A DNA stretch of 64,000 nt from Photobacterium sanguinicancri. GTDB lineage: Bacteria; Pseudomonadota; Gammaproteobacteria; Enterobacterales; Vibrionaceae. The notes beneath the pieces were generated by a model. That model did not search any database. It was not told the DNA's origin and saw only the letters and a list, made by a program, of their open reading frames with translations. Location: the NCBI RefSeq assembly GCF_024346675.1, contig NZ_AP024850.1, positions 1,488,001 to 1,552,000 on the forward strand, given 5' to 3'. Both the position numbers and the translations under genes were made by a program. Of the stretch, positions 1 to 9,760 are shown piece by piece (the stretch's first letter is position 1; every line of letters starts with the position of its first letter).

Positions 1-656
1 TACAGCATTGTAAATAATTGCTGATTTACTTCGTGAAGCGATGAAAGTTTACTGTCAGCAATGGCCCAGCGCGGGTCGTCGGCCACTACATGTTCAGGTA
101 CAGCAATCCCTTTCATACGGGCAGCTTTTGCTGCAAGTACACCATTGAGCGAATCTTCAAAAGCGACGCAGTACTCTGGAGCAACACCAAGTGCATCTGC
201 TGCGTTGATGTAAACTTCAGGGTGAGGTTTGCCAAAGCGTAAGTGCTCTGCAGACACCACAACTTCAAAGGTGTCTTCTAATGATAGGGCTTTTAATGTG
301 GTGGTTATTAAGCGCATCGGTGAAGACGATGCCACCGCTAGCTTTAGATTTAATGCTTTACAATGCGCGAGGGTTTCCAATACTCCGGGCATCATAGGTT
401 TATGCTCGGCAACCAATTCTTCTACGCGAGTGACAAGTGCTGCGGTAACCTCTTCACAGCTAGGGCCTTGCCAAGGTTGGCGAGAGAACCACAATTCCAC
501 GACTTTATCTACGCGTAGCCCTGTCGTTTCTAAGGTATCTTCTTGTTTGATTTGTACGCCAAGATTTTGAAATGTTTCTACCTGAGCTTGTTGCCAAAAA
601 GGTTCGGAATCGACCAATAGGCCATCCATATCAAATACAGCAGCTTGTAACATCAT
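1..656 (-). CDS. hxpB: HAD-family phosphatase, YniC/HxpB-like (3' end at window edge)
   Basis: Haloacid-dehalogenase hydrolase resembling the E. coli hexitol/2-deoxyglucose-6-phosphate phosphatase YniC (HxpB). Reading the minus strand, the protein opens MMLQAAVFDMDGLLVDSEPF, giving the motif I DxDG nucleophile; later come a motif II serine (VASSSP), a lysine (FGKPHPEVY) and the acidic motif IV (AFEDSLNG). About 218 codons are visible and the last is followed by TA at the edge, so the stop probably lies just outside the window. Two adjacent ATGs (656 and 653) are possible starts. It lies downstream of yniA on the same strand. The family is clear; the exact substrate is inferred. Confidence 0.85.
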   Translation of the reverse strand, partial: MMLQAAVFDMDGLLVDSEPFWQQAQVETFQNLGVQIKQEDTLETTGLRVDKVVELWFSRQPWQGPSCEEVTAALVTRVEELVAEHKPMMPGVLETLAHCKALNLKLAVASSSPMRLITTTLKALSLEDTFEVVVSAEHLRFGKPHPEVYINAADALGVAPEYCVAFEDSLNGVLAAKAARMKGIAVPEHVVADDPRWAIADSKLSSLHEVNQQLFTML

Positions 657-687
657 TGTTTGTGTTCTTCGTTAGTCTAAATGAAAC

Positions 688-713
688 ATCGCCTGTTTGT
701 ATAAGCAGGCGAT
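688..713 (-). terminator. hairpin between yniA and hxpB
   Basis: Perfect 8-bp inverted repeat ATCGCCTG/CAGGCGAT with a 10-nt loop directly after the yniA stop. On the minus strand it is followed only by a weak T-rich stretch, so it may be a partial terminator or an mRNA-stabilising hairpin. Confidence 0.4.
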
Positions 714-742
714 AGGAGAAAAGTGAGAGTATGTAGGTGAGC

Positions 743-1609
743 TTAGTCAGTCAAGCTGAGCTTATTAATTATGTGCTCTGCTTGCAGTAGATAGTCTCCA
801 CCGAACAGGTTGCAGTGATTAAGTACATGATAAAGGTTGTATAAATCACGACGTTCTTCATAGCCTGCATCAAGTGGCCATACAGATGCATAACCTTCAT
901 AAAAACGACGAGGGAAACCACTGAAGAGTTCTGTCATGGCGATATCACATTCACGATCACCCCAATAGGTGGCGGGATCAAAAATGATTGGTCCTGCAAC
1001 ACTTAATGCGGTGTTGCCATGCCATAAGTCACCATGAAGTAGCGATGGTTTCGGTTGGTGCTGTACTAAGATCTCAATAACATTGCTTGTTATGGTATCG
1101 ATATTACCGAACTTGAGCCCTTTTTCTTCACAGAGCTGTAATTGCCATGCAATGCGTTGTTCTGCAAAAAAACGGCACCATTTTCGTCGCCATTTATTAG
1201 GCTGTGGGGTAAGTCCAATGTAGTTGTCAAAATCAAAACCATATTCAGCTTGTTCGCCCCACAGGTGAAGGTCTGCGAGTTCTTTACCTAAGGTAAAAGC
1301 GGATTGATCATCGATGGTCTTGGTTGGTAGATAATTAAGCACAAGGAAAGACTTATCGCGACTCACGCCCATGTGAACGTAGTTAGGGACATCAATGCTG
1401 TTTGATTCAGCTAGCAGACGAAGACTTTCGGCTTCGCTTTCAAAGATGGGTAATAGGTCGCGATCATTAAGTTTAATGAAGAAACGTTCTTCACCGTCGC
1501 TGATGCAATAGCATTGATTAATGTCACCGGCCTCGATCGGTTGGTGTTCACTAATCTTAAATGGTCGATCAAGTATTTCTGAAAGCTGGTGAGAAATTGC
1601 TTGCCACAT
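743..1609 (-). CDS. yniA: fructosamine/ketosamine kinase family protein YniA
   Basis: Member of the fructosamine-kinase/ketosamine-3-kinase family (aminoglycoside-phosphotransferase-like fold), expected to phosphorylate sugar adducts on amines in the cytoplasm. Very close in layout to E. coli YniA: starts MWQAISHQLSEIL, carries SFLVLNYLP, the catalytic-loop motif LLHGDLWHGNT and the metal-binding motif IFDPATYWGDRECD. Length 288 residues against about 286 for YniA. The ATG at 1609 is chosen over an upstream GTG because GGAGGA sits 5 nt before it and homologues begin MWQ. Physiological substrate unknown. Confidence 0.9.
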   Translation of the reverse strand: MWQAISHQLSEILDRPFKISEHQPIEAGDINQCYCISDGEERFFIKLNDRDLLPIFESEAESLRLLAESNSIDVPNYVHMGVSRDKSFLVLNYLPTKTIDDQSAFTLGKELADLHLWGEQAEYGFDFDNYIGLTPQPNKWRRKWCRFFAEQRIAWQLQLCEEKGLKFGNIDTITSNVIEILVQHQPKPSLLHGDLWHGNTALSVAGPIIFDPATYWGDRECDIAMTELFSGFPRRFYEGYASVWPLDAGYEERRDLYNLYHVLNHCNLFGGDYLLQAEHIINKLSLTD

Positions 1610-1833
1610 AGCATCCTCCACGGCAATTCGATCAAGACAATAAAGATGACAACCCTAATTGCGTGCGGGAAAGTCATACGTTTCATCAACATCTTAGACC
1701 ATTTATCGTGGTAATAACCGTGCTTTTATCAAGGTTTTACAGTCTTATTCCAATATGCGTGATTTTTATTGGAACGAACTTTAGACGTAAGACATGGGCA
1801 AGTGACTGACTCGTAGCGATAATTGAGAAATGA

Positions 1834-1864
1834 GCAAAAAAAGAAGGTGGATAAACCACCTTCT
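1834..1864 (-). terminator. hut operon terminator
   Basis: On the minus strand AGAAGGTGG, loop TTTAT, CCACCTTCT, then a run of seven T. It lies about 40 nt beyond the hutH stop and fits an intrinsic terminator for the hut operon. Confidence 0.8.
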
Positions 1865-1905
1865 GTTAGGACAAGATTATTATCAATTATTTAGGCGAAT
1901 TATAT

Positions 1906-3453
1906 TCACACACTTGGCAGCAATTGTGCTGGCATGAGTGTGTTGTACTGTGCTTCGAGCAATAAAGCGTTGGCTTTTTCAATATCAGGTGCGAAATAGC
2001 GGTCTTTATCGTAAAAGCTGACACGCTCGCGTAATATTGCTTTTGCTTCTTCTATGCGTTGTGAGCTTTTATGGGGGTGACGGAAGTCTATCCCTTGTGC
2101 TGCTGCTAACAACTCTACTGCTAATATGCCACGGGTATTGGCAGCCATTTCATTTAGGCGGCGCGCTGCAAACGTAGCCATCGATACGTGATCTTCTTGA
2201 TTAGCCGAGGTTGGTAGGCTGTCGACACAAGCTGGGTGTGCCAAACTTTTGTTTTCGCTGGCCAGTGCCGCAGAGGTAACTTGCGCAATCATAAATCCAG
2301 AGTTAACCCCGCCGTTGTTGACTAGAAATGGCGGTAATTTACTTAGGCTACTGTCGATTAATAAGGCCATACGACGTTCTGATAAACTGCCAATCTCCGC
2401 AATGGCTAATGCGAGGTTATCGGCAGCCATTGCAACTGGCTCTGCATGGAAGTTGCCGCCAGAGATAATATCGTCATCGTCGGCAAAGACCAGCGGGTTA
2501 TCAGAGACAGAGTTGGCTTCTACTTCGAGCACACCTGCGGCATGGCGTATTTGTTGTAAGCATGCGCCCATAACCTGAGGCTGACAACGCAGTGAGTAGG
2601 GATCTTGGACCTTTTCACACTGTTGATGCGATTGCCCAATCTCACTGGAGATGTCCAGTAAATGACGGTAAGCCTGCGCGGCGTCCATTTGGGTACGATG
2701 GCCTCTTACACGGTGAATACGAGGGTCAAATGGACGTCGACTGCCTAATGCTGCTTCAACTGACATCGCACCACACACGGTAGCCGATGCAAACAAATCT
2801 TCTGCTGCAAACAGACCTTCTAGTGCAAATGCCGTTGAGGCTTGTGTGCCATTCAATAGGGCTAAGCCTTCTTTGGGCGCTAGGGTTATAGGTGCTAGCC
2901 CTGCATACTCTAGTGCAGTTTTACCTGATACGACTTCCCCTTTGATTCTGGCTTCACCTTCCCCCAGTAATACTGTGCTCATGTGAGCGAGTGGGGCAAG
3001 GTCACCGGATGCGCCCACTGAGCCTTTTTTCGGAATACAGGGGTATATTCCTGCGTTGACTAACTGCATTAGCGCATCCACGACAAGCGGACGAATACCA
3101 GAATAGCCACGCGCTAAGCTATTGATCTTCAGCACCATCATAAGACGTACTGTTGCGTCGTCCATGTACTCACCAATGCCAGCGGCATGTGACAACACGA
3201 TACTGCGTTGGAGTGTTTCTAAATCTTCCACCGCAATACGCGTGTTGGCGAGTAAGCCAAAGCCAGTGTTAATGCCATAGACTGTTTTGTCTTCATCTAT
3301 CACACGCGTTACCGCTTCAACGCTGGTGAGCATCTCAGGGTAGGCTGATGAATGTAATGACACGTTAATCGGGTGACGGTTCACATCACGTAACTGATTA
3401 AGGCTGAGCTTGCCTGGCACTATTTCAAGGTTGTAGGTATCAATCTGATGCAT
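1906..3453 (-). CDS. hutH: histidine ammonia-lyase
   Basis: Catalyses the first step of histidine degradation, L-histidine to trans-urocanate plus ammonia, in the cytoplasm. The Ala-Ser-Gly triad that cyclises into the MIO cofactor is at residues 148-150 ([14 protein letters not shown]), and the conserved YGINTGFG tyrosine loop is near residue 59. The protein has 515 residues, normal for the family. The ATG at 3453 is chosen because AAAGGA precedes it and the protein then begins [11 protein letters not shown]; an ATG at 3477 that overlaps the hutU stop (ATGA) would add eight residues and cannot be excluded. Last gene of the hutI-G-U-H series. Confidence 0.96.
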   Translation of the reverse strand: MHQIDTYNLEIVPGKLSLNQLRDVNRHPINVSLHSSAYPEMLTSVEAVTRVIDEDKTVYGINTGFGLLANTRIAVEDLETLQRSIVLSHAAGIGEYMDDATVRLMMVLKINSLARGYSGIRPLVVDALMQLVNAGIYPCIPKKGSVGASGDLAPLAHMSTVLLGEGEARIKGEVVSGKTALEYAGLAPITLAPKEGLALLNGTQASTAFALEGLFAAEDLFASATVCGAMSVEAALGSRRPFDPRIHRVRGHRTQMDAAQAYRHLLDISSEIGQSHQQCEKVQDPYSLRCQPQVMGACLQQIRHAAGVLEVEANSVSDNPLVFADDDDIISGGNFHAEPVAMAADNLALAIAEIGSLSERRMALLIDSSLSKLPPFLVNNGGVNSGFMIAQVTSAALASENKSLAHPACVDSLPTSANQEDHVSMATFAARRLNEMAANTRGILAVELLAAAQGIDFRHPHKSSQRIEEAKAILRERVSFYDKDRYFAPDIEKANALLLEAQYNTLMPAQLLPSV

Positions 3454-3473
3454 GGTGCTTTCCTTTGCCGTTA

Positions 3474-5177
3474 TCATGACTGTGAGTGTGTGTTAGGAGC
3501 TAGCATAGGTAGATCTAATGCTTGTTCTTGGGCACATTGTTTTGCGATGTCATAACCTGCATCGGCATGGCGCATAACGCCTGTGGCGGGATCGTTATGT
3601 AACACGCGTTTAACCCGTATGGCGGCATCATCGCTGCCATCACAGACTATCACCATGCCTGAATGCTGAGAGAAGCCCATGCCAACACCACCACCGTGGT
3701 GGAGTGATACCCAGGTTGCCCCAGAGGCGGTATTCAGTAGTGCATTAAGCAACGGCCAATCAGAAACAGCATCAGAACCATCCATCATGCCTTCAGTTTC
3801 GCGGTTTGGACTAGCGACTGAGCCTGAATCAAGGTGGTCACGGCCAATGACAATAGGTGCTTTAAGTTCGCCATTTCTGACCATTTCGTTGAATGCGGCG
3901 CCTAAACGTGCGCGGTCTTTCAAACCAACCCAGCAAATACGCGCAGGTAAACCTTGAAACTGAATGCGCTCGCGCGCCATGTCTAACCAGTTATGTAGCT
4001 GTGGATTGTCTGGGATCAGCTCTTTTACTTTCTGATCGGTTTTATAGATATCTTCAGGATCGCCTGATAGCGCTGCCCAGCGGAACGGGCCCACACCTTC
4101 ACAAAATAAAGGTCGAATATAGGCAGGAACAAACCCTGGGAAATCAAAGGCATTTTCTACGCCTTCTTCAAATGCCATTTGGCGGATGTTATTACCATAA
4201 TCGACAGTCGCTGAACCGTTGCTTTGCAGCGCTAACATGGCTTTTACTTGAACTGCCATCGACTGTTTGGCCGCTTTTACCACGGCTGCTTCATCTTTTT
4301 GGCGCATTGTTGCTGCGTATTCTAAGCTCCAACCTTGTGGTAAATAGCCGTTAAGTGGGTCATGTGCTGAGGTTTGATCTGTCGTTGCATCGGGTGTAAT
4401 ACCACGATTAACGAGCTCTGAATAAACATCGGCGGCATTGCCTAATAAGCCAACAGAAACCGGTTTACCCGTTTGTTTTGATTCTTCAATGATGGCTAAC
4501 GCTTCATCGAGGCTGGTGGCTTTACAGTCGACATAGCCCGTACGAAGACGATAATCAATTCGGCTTTCATCACATTCAACAGCAAGCATAGAGAAGCCAG
4601 CCATGGTGGCAGCCAGTGGTTGGGCTCCGCCCATACCGCCCAAGCCGCCTGTTAAAATCCAGCGCCCATTAGCGACACCGTCAAAGTGTTGTTTTGCCAT
4701 TGCAACAAAGGTTTCGTAAGTGCCTTGGACGATCCCTTGGGATCCAATGTAGATCCAGCTACCTGCGGTCATTTGACCGTACATCATCAAGCCTTGTTTA
4801 TCGAGCTCGTTAAAGTGTTCCCAGTTGGCCCAATGCGGAACAAGGTTGGAGTTGGCGATAAGTACACGAGGTGCATCTTTATGGGTTTGGAATACACCAA
4901 CAGGTTTACCTGATTGCACTAAAAGCGTTTCGTTATCTTCTAGTCGTTTAAGTACTTCAACGATTTTGTCGTAGCATTCCCAGTTACGGGCTGCACGGCC
5001 TATCCCACCATACACAACTAACGCGTGAGGATGCTCGGCCACATCAGGATGAAGGTTGTTCATTAGCATTCTAAGAGGGGCTTCTGTTAACCATGATTTA
5101 GCGCTAAGTGATGTCCCTGTCGGGGCGCTAATAGTTCGGTTTTCATCTAAACGAGATGTTGCTGAGTGGTGCGTCAT
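3474..5177 (-). CDS. hutU: urocanate hydratase
   Basis: Second step of histidine catabolism: hydrates urocanate to 4-imidazolone-5-propionate using tightly bound NAD+ as electrophile. The dinucleotide-binding loop [16 protein letters not shown] and the catalytic-cysteine segment [10 protein letters not shown] are visible. Length is 567 residues, as expected. The start at 5177 ([10 protein letters not shown]) follows AAGGAGAGCAAA; an upstream in-frame codon is less likely. hutH follows immediately, 20 nt downstream of the stop with the starts used here. Upstream lies a 232-bp spacer with two tandem-repeat blocks, so hutUH may have its own promoter or regulatory input. Confidence 0.96.
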   Translation of the reverse strand: MTHHSATSRLDENRTISAPTGTSLSAKSWLTEAPLRMLMNNLHPDVAEHPHALVVYGGIGRAARNWECYDKIVEVLKRLEDNETLLVQSGKPVGVFQTHKDAPRVLIANSNLVPHWANWEHFNELDKQGLMMYGQMTAGSWIYIGSQGIVQGTYETFVAMAKQHFDGVANGRWILTGGLGGMGGAQPLAATMAGFSMLAVECDESRIDYRLRTGYVDCKATSLDEALAIIEESKQTGKPVSVGLLGNAADVYSELVNRGITPDATTDQTSAHDPLNGYLPQGWSLEYAATMRQKDEAAVVKAAKQSMAVQVKAMLALQSNGSATVDYGNNIRQMAFEEGVENAFDFPGFVPAYIRPLFCEGVGPFRWAALSGDPEDIYKTDQKVKELIPDNPQLHNWLDMARERIQFQGLPARICWVGLKDRARLGAAFNEMVRNGELKAPIVIGRDHLDSGSVASPNRETEGMMDGSDAVSDWPLLNALLNTASGATWVSLHHGGGVGMGFSQHSGMVIVCDGSDDAAIRVKRVLHNDPATGVMRHADAGYDIAKQCAQEQALDLPMLAPNTHSQS

Positions 5178-5216
5178 TTTGCTCTCCTTGCGGTATCTAC
5201 CCATAGGTTAGTGTTT

Positions 5217-5264
5217 ATGTAAATGCCTATGTAAACGCCTATGTAAACGCTTGTGTAAACGGGT
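5217..5264. repeat. four 12-bp tandem repeats upstream of hutU
   Basis: Units ATGTAAATGCCT, ATGTAAACGCCT, ATGTAAACGCTT and GTGTAAACGGGT stand head to tail, with a decayed fifth beginning ATGAAC. The array ends 40 bp from the hutU start. The unit core GCCTATGTAAA resembles GCCTATACAAA in the HutC-like site ahead of hutC, so it may be a set of operator half-sites (inference). Confidence 0.75.
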
Positions 5265-5327
5265 ATGAACGATGCGAATTTAGTTTGTACTGTTGATGTG
5301 TTGCTAGATTTGGCTGTGTTTCATTAA

Positions 5328-5398
5328 TTCACAGTTTTTATGAATCGACAGTGTTTTATGAATCAACAGTGTCTTGTGAAATCATGGTGTCTAATGGA
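5328..5398. repeat. degenerate 18-bp tandem repeat, hutG-hutU spacer
   Basis: Four consecutive units: a 17-bp first copy, TTCACAGTTTTTATGAA, then TCGACAGTGTTTTATGAA, TCAACAGTGTCTTGTGAA and a diverged ATCATGGTGTCTAATGGA. It lies right after the hutG stop. Function unknown. Confidence 0.65.
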
Positions 5399-5409
5399 TA
5401 GGTTGCGCC

Positions 5410-6450
5410 TTAACGAATAGATTGTGCAATCAGCCATGTCAGCCTTGCAGCTAACCGCGCAGTTTGATTATCGATATCAAAGCGAGGGTTTAGCTCTGCA
5501 ATGTCGGCAACAAGTAATTTGTTTTCGTGTTGTGCATTTTTTGCAGCAAATATGGGTTGTAACAACGCCTCAAAAATATCGAGCGGGATCCCTCTGGCAG
5601 CTGGTGCACTAACACCAGGTGCTACAGAAGCAGGGAAGGCATCCATATCAATCGTGAGGTAGAGGTAATCACATTCAGCAATAAAGCCCTGTAAAATTTC
5701 AATGCCTTGTTTTAACTCAAAATAGTTGAGGTTGTGATCTTCAATATAAGTTACGCCAAGTTCATCCGCTTTATCGAACAGTGCCTGTGTATTGCTGGCT
5801 TGATTCACGCCAATGCAGGCGTAATGAAATGGCCAGCTTTGCAGTTCACAAAAGCGAGCGGCTTGATGAAAAGGTGTGCCTGAGCTTCCAAGGTTCCCAC
5901 CTAAGGCTGCTGGTAGGCTCCTTAAATCAAAATGCGCATCAAAATTAATAATGCCAATGCGCGGCACGTGTTGGGGTGGATAGTCAGACGATGATATCTC
6001 GTGTTGCTGAGTTTGCTTTTGTTGAATGTATCGGCCTAAACCTTGAAAAGTCCCCCAAGCGACTTCATGGCCACCACCAAAAACAATCACTTTGTGTTTT
6101 TGGCGAAGGGCTTGTGATACATCGTTAGCTAATCGTAACTGAGCTTGTTCAAGGTTACCGTCATCGCAATGGATATCGCCGCCATCATAGATAGGTTCTT
6201 TATGGTGCCAAGCTAGGTTTGCCAGAGCTTTACGAATCACCACTGGGGCATCATAAGCGCCAGTTCTCCCCTTGTTGCGGCTTACGCCCTCATCACACGC
6301 AAAGCCTAATAACATGATGCCTTCATCGTTGGCGTTATCGGCTGGCTGTACTTGATGGTGCCAACGTAAACCACGATCGCTATCTTCAGCGTCATTTCGG
6401 CCTTGCCAAGGGCTCATGTCTATCACTGCGGAACGCATATCAATCGGCAT
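5410..6450 (-). CDS. hutG: formimidoylglutamase
   Basis: Arginase/ureohydrolase-family enzyme converting N-formimidoyl-L-glutamate to glutamate and formamide, the last step of this hut branch. Manganese-binding motifs are visible: [21 protein letters not shown] and [15 protein letters not shown]. The chosen start ([15 protein letters not shown], 346 residues) has GGAGAG 7 nt upstream and overlaps the hutI stop by 11 nt, implying translational coupling. Presence of this gene rather than a hutF deiminase fixes the pathway type. Same-strand hutU follows after a 232-bp repeat-bearing gap. Confidence 0.94.
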   Translation of the reverse strand: MPIDMRSAVIDMSPWQGRNDAEDSDRGLRWHHQVQPADNANDEGIMLLGFACDEGVSRNKGRTGAYDAPVVIRKALANLAWHHKEPIYDGGDIHCDDGNLEQAQLRLANDVSQALRQKHKVIVFGGGHEVAWGTFQGLGRYIQQKQTQQHEISSSDYPPQHVPRIGIINFDAHFDLRSLPAALGGNLGSSGTPFHQAARFCELQSWPFHYACIGVNQASNTQALFDKADELGVTYIEDHNLNYFELKQGIEILQGFIAECDYLYLTIDMDAFPASVAPGVSAPAARGIPLDIFEALLQPIFAAKNAQHENKLLVADIAELNPRFDIDNQTARLAARLTWLIAQSIR

Positions 6451-7675
6451 AAAAGAACTCTCCATCAACAACACGGGCGAGCAAATCCGGTACGCCAATG
6501 CGATACGATAATTCAGCCGGGTGTACTAGCTGCCATATAGCCAGATCTGCATCCATACCAACACGAATTTGCCCTCGACTTTCCCCTAACCCTAGGGCTT
6601 GAGCTGCATGACAGGTAACACCTCGCAGGCTTTCTTCTGGTGTGAGTCTAAAGAGGGTACAGGCAAGGTTCATCATCATGCGCATTGAAGCGATAGGTGA
6701 AGTGCCTGGGTTAAAGTCACTGGCAATCGCCATTGGCACTTTGGCCTTGCGAAGTGCATCGATAGGAGGATATTGGGTTTCACGAAGGAAATAGAATGCA
6801 CCGGGTAACAAAGTCGCTACCGTTCCGTATTTTTGGAGTGCGGTAACACCAGCATCATCCAGGTACTCAATATGATCAACGGATGTTGCCCCCATTGATG
6901 CAGCAAGTTGGCTTCCACCTTGATTAGATAGCTGTTCAGTATGGCCTTTAATCTTCAATCCATGTGCAAGTGCAGCAGCATACACACGCTCACATTGTTG
7001 ATTGCTAAAGCCAATGTTCTCGCAAAACACGTCGACAGCATCTGCTAACTTCTCAGCTGCGACAACGGGAATTATTTCAGTGCAGATATGATCGATATAG
7101 CCATCGGCATTATGTTGATACTCTGGAGGAAGGGCATGTGCTGCCAACAATGTGGTGCTGACTTTTATGTCTTCAAGTTCGCCAATGGATTTTGCTACGC
7201 GTAGCATCTTTATTTCATCTTCGAGGGTCAGCCCATAGCCAGATTTAATTTCAATGCTTGTTACGCCGTCACGTTTTAATCCTTCCAACCGATCAATAGC
7301 TAATTCGTAAAGCTCGTCTTCGCTTGCAGCTCGGGTGGCTTGAACTGTAGCAAGAATACCGCCACCCGCTTTAGCGATAGTTTCGTATGGTACACCTTGC
7401 AAACGTTGTTCAAACTCATTGGCGCGATTCCCCGCGAAAATGAGGTGAGTATGACAATCAATAATACCCGGAGTGACCAAGGCTTGTTGGCAATCAATAA
7501 CATCAGGATGACCATGAAGATCGACATGATCTGATGATCCGATATAGCTGATCTTACCATTGATAATGCCGATCACTGCATTGTCGATAATATGATAGCC
7601 ATTGTTTTCATCAGCGGACTGATTTGCTATTGGCTGCATAGTAACGAGCTTTAGATTAGTAAGAACACGATCCAT
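6440..7675 (-). CDS. hutI: imidazolonepropionase
   Basis: Third step of histidine catabolism: hydrolyses 4-imidazolone-5-propionate to N-formimidoyl-L-glutamate. An amidohydrolase-fold metalloenzyme with the metal motif [50 protein letters not shown] and [10 protein letters not shown]. 411 residues, full length. Start [11 protein letters not shown] at 7675. First gene of the catabolic operon; a HutC-type operator TGTATATACA lies 22 bp upstream of the start. Overlaps hutG by 11 nt. Confidence 0.95.
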   Translation of the reverse strand: MDRVLTNLKLVTMQPIANQSADENNGYHIIDNAVIGIINGKISYIGSSDHVDLHGHPDVIDCQQALVTPGIIDCHTHLIFAGNRANEFEQRLQGVPYETIAKAGGGILATVQATRAASEDELYELAIDRLEGLKRDGVTSIEIKSGYGLTLEDEIKMLRVAKSIGELEDIKVSTTLLAAHALPPEYQHNADGYIDHICTEIIPVVAAEKLADAVDVFCENIGFSNQQCERVYAAALAHGLKIKGHTEQLSNQGGSQLAASMGATSVDHIEYLDDAGVTALQKYGTVATLLPGAFYFLRETQYPPIDALRKAKVPMAIASDFNPGTSPIASMRMMMNLACTLFRLTPEESLRGVTCHAAQALGLGESRGQIRVGMDADLAIWQLVHPAELSYRIGVPDLLARVVDGEFFYAD

Positions 7676-7697
7676 GATTATCCCACAATGTTATTAA

Positions 7698-7707
7698 TGT
7701 ATATACA
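7698..7707. promoter_or_regulatory. HutC operator ahead of hutI
   Basis: Perfect palindrome TGTATATACA, the core reported for HutC operators in gammaproteobacteria, 22 bp before the hutI start. It shares the wider string TTTATTTGTATA with the site upstream of hutC. Repression relieved by urocanate is the known mode for the family. Confidence 0.7.
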
Positions 7708-7895
7708 AATAAATAGACAATTTTCTCACTGAACTCAAGATGAGATGTAAAAGAAATGTGATCGTTATACTGAGTTCAGAGAGTGTTAAGCTAGTTTTGT
7801 GAGCAAGATCAGTAGGAAATATATAAGTCGCTGTCGATGAATTCAGTTTAAAAAATGAATAAAAGTCATTGTGGTGTTGGGGAGAGTAAAGAAAG

Positions 7896-7923
7896 AGAAA
7901 GCGATGTTTCCACTCCGCTTTCT
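7896..7923 (-). terminator. hutC terminator
   Basis: Stem AGAAAGCG/CGCTTTCT with a 12-nt loop, about 20 nt beyond the hutC stop; on the minus strand it runs into a pyrimidine tract (CTTTCTTT). Probable intrinsic terminator separating hutC from hutI. Confidence 0.55.
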
Positions 7924-7942
7924 TTTTAAGGTTTAATGGGGC

Positions 7943-8647
7943 TTAGACTGCGTTACGTGAGCTTAATTTATATTTATCGCCTGGATGATAAAGTAACGCG
8001 GTACTGATCAGGTTTTTATTGCTCCAGGTTCGTCTGTTTAGCAATAAACAAGGGGTTGAATCTAGCATCTTGAGCAAGGCTGAAATACGTTTTGGCGGCA
8101 AAATTGCCTCGACGGTATGCTCTATATCACTCAACGGGCATGTTTGAACAAGGTACTCGTTGGGTGTTTGCTGCGTGAAGTCTTGATCCAAGTATTGCGG
8201 AGCATAATCAGGGTTTACCCAGCGTTCTTCAAGCTGAATAGGGGAGTCATCCTGAAAGTGCACAATTTGGGTGAAGTACAATGCAGTACCATGCCTAACG
8301 CCGAGCCGTAACGCGGTATCGTCTGTTGCGGCGACTTTTTGCTGGCTGATCACTTGGCTAGAATATTGGTGGCCGCGCTCAGTCACTTCTTTAGCGATGT
8401 TAGTGATAGTCATCAGCGGAGACTCGGCTTTTTTATGGCACACAAATGTACCACGCCGTGGAGTACGCTGAAGTAAACCTTCTGATACCAACTCTTTGAC
8501 AGCTTTATTCGCTGTCATACGACTAACATTGAACTGTTCAGATAGCGCAATCTCAGTCGGGATTTGATACCCCGGCATCCATTGGCGACTCTGTATATGA
8601 TCTTTTAAGTATTGCTTAATAACTAAGTAACGTGGAGATTGGCTCAT
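7943..8647 (-). CDS. hutC: histidine utilisation repressor, GntR/HutC family
   Basis: Transcriptional repressor of the hut genes, normally released by urocanate. The N-terminal winged helix-turn-helix spans about residues 1-70 (PGYQIPTEIALSEQFNVSRM, then TPRRGTFV), followed by a UTRA ligand-binding domain (SPIQLEERWVNPDYAPQYL). 234 residues. Start MSQSPRYLVIKQYL at 8647, the usual beginning of HutC; an upstream codon would add 19 residues absent from the family. A palindromic HutC-like site lies 14 bp upstream, suggesting autoregulation. Transcribed in the same direction as hutI. Confidence 0.92.
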   Translation of the reverse strand: MSQSPRYLVIKQYLKDHIQSRQWMPGYQIPTEIALSEQFNVSRMTANKAVKELVSEGLLQRTPRRGTFVCHKKAESPLMTITNIAKEVTERGHQYSSQVISQQKVAATDDTALRLGVRHGTALYFTQIVHFQDDSPIQLEERWVNPDYAPQYLDQDFTQQTPNEYLVQTCPLSDIEHTVEAILPPKRISALLKMLDSTPCLLLNRRTWSNKNLISTALLYHPGDKYKLSSRNAV

Positions 8648-8660
8648 TGCTATAAGTCCA

Positions 8661-8678
8661 TATTTGCCTATACAAATA
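8661..8678. promoter_or_regulatory. HutC-like site ahead of hutC
   Basis: Inverted repeat TATTTG-CCTATA-CAAATA just upstream of the hutC start, sharing TTTATTTGTATA (minus strand) with the hutI operator. Probably an autoregulatory operator. Confidence 0.5.
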
Positions 8679-8875
8679 AAAGCAACTTTTATGTGTGATT
8701 GCAAGTTTAGCGAGTAGGCTTCGAGCGGGATTATTCTATATTTGCGCTTGAACGCAACAACGAAGGTGATGTTTTGGGGAGGATTAACATAAGTTTTGCA
8801 AGCCTATGTGATAGGTGACGCTAGCAAATGATGGTATTTTATTTGTTTAAAATCATACAAGTAGGTTTATAGACT

Positions 8876-9262
8876 ATGACAAGTAGATACGAATCTGGTT
8901 TGACCAAGCTAAATGAATTAGCACCTGGCGCGGCAGATAGCATGATGGACACTTTTCGTGACGTTTGCCCTGATTTAGCAAAGTATACGATTGAGTTTCC
9001 CTTTGGTGATGTTTTACAACGTGATGGTTTAGATTTTCGTACGCGTGAATTAGCCACTATTGCTGCATTGACGGCAATGGGAAACTGTCAGCCACAGTTG
9101 AAAGGGCATATTAGCGGTGCGTTAAACATCGGCTGTACTCAGAAAGAAATTACTGAAGTGATTTTGCAAATGTCGGTTTATGCAGGCTTTCCTGCTGCAA
9201 TTAATGGTATGACAGCAGCTAAAGAGGTGTTTGAGTTATTGGATGATCACGACGCAGAGTAA
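8876..9262 (+). CDS. carboxymuconolactone decarboxylase family protein
   Basis: A 128-residue protein with the CMD/AhpD-like helical fold. The core RTRELATIAALTAMGNCQPQLKGHISGALNIGCTQKEI, in which the region GHISGALNIGCTQKEI is diagnostic, aligns with gamma-carboxymuconolactone decarboxylases. The AhpD Cys-x-x-Cys pair is absent (single Cys in MGNC), so a peroxidase-reductase role is unlikely. No protocatechuate-pathway genes are nearby, so the true substrate is unknown. ATG at 8876. Transcribed divergently from hutC. Confidence 0.8.
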   Translation: MTSRYESGLTKLNELAPGAADSMMDTFRDVCPDLAKYTIEFPFGDVLQRDGLDFRTRELATIAALTAMGNCQPQLKGHISGALNIGCTQKEITEVILQMSVYAGFPAAINGMTAAKEVFELLDDHDAE

Positions 9263-9332
9263 CGCCATATATAGTGAATACCATACTATTGTGCGATGAT
9301 TACGCCTTATATCTGCTTTTTTAGGAATAGCA

Positions 9333-9725
9333 ATGTTAGAAGAACAACAAAACAACCCACTTCACGGCCTTAAATTAGAAACGCTACTCACAGAGCTTGT
9401 CGACTTTTATGGCTGGGAAATCCTTGCAACTGCTATGCGTTTTCATTGCTTTACAAAAAATCCTTCAATCGCGAGTTGCGTTAAGTACTTTCGTAAAACT
9501 GAGTGGGCGAGAGAAAAGCTAGAAGGCTTCTATTTATCTCGCTTTAAGCGCATGCCGCGTGCATCTGACGAAGAGTATGCTTTACCGCCTCGTAAGCGTA
9601 CGTTTGCAAACGGTATTGAGCCACGTGAACCTATGGTATTAACGGTAGAGTCGATTGAATTGTCGCAAGCGAAAGCCGCTTCTGCTTATAAAGACCGTTC
9701 ATCACGACCTTCTCGCCGTCGTTAA
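9333..9725 (+). CDS. VF530-family (DUF2132) DNA-binding protein
   Basis: The first 85 residues match the VF530/DUF2132 family, named for a Vibrio fischeri protein with reported DNA binding: NPLHGLKLETLLTELVDFYG, MRFHCFTKNPSIASCVKYF, then RKTEWAREKLEGFYL. The tail is basic and serine/arginine-rich, ending SRPSRRR, which fits nucleic-acid contact. 130 residues. ATG at 9333 after AGGAATAGCA. Biological role unknown. Confidence 0.85.
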   Translation: MLEEQQNNPLHGLKLETLLTELVDFYGWEILATAMRFHCFTKNPSIASCVKYFRKTEWAREKLEGFYLSRFKRMPRASDEEYALPPRKRTFANGIEPREPMVLTVESIELSQAKAASAYKDRSSRPSRRR

Positions 9726-9760
9726 TCCTCACTTGTTTTGCTTTATATTAAGGATGTACT

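Noticed and set aside
3679..4913. Several long plus-strand open frames inside hutU
   Set aside because: They are antisense shadows of a clearly homologous urocanate hydratase; no Shine-Dalgarno or conserved motif.
8876..9262. AhpD-type peroxidase reductase
   Set aside because: The CxxC redox pair of AhpD is absent; only a single cysteine is present in the matching helix.
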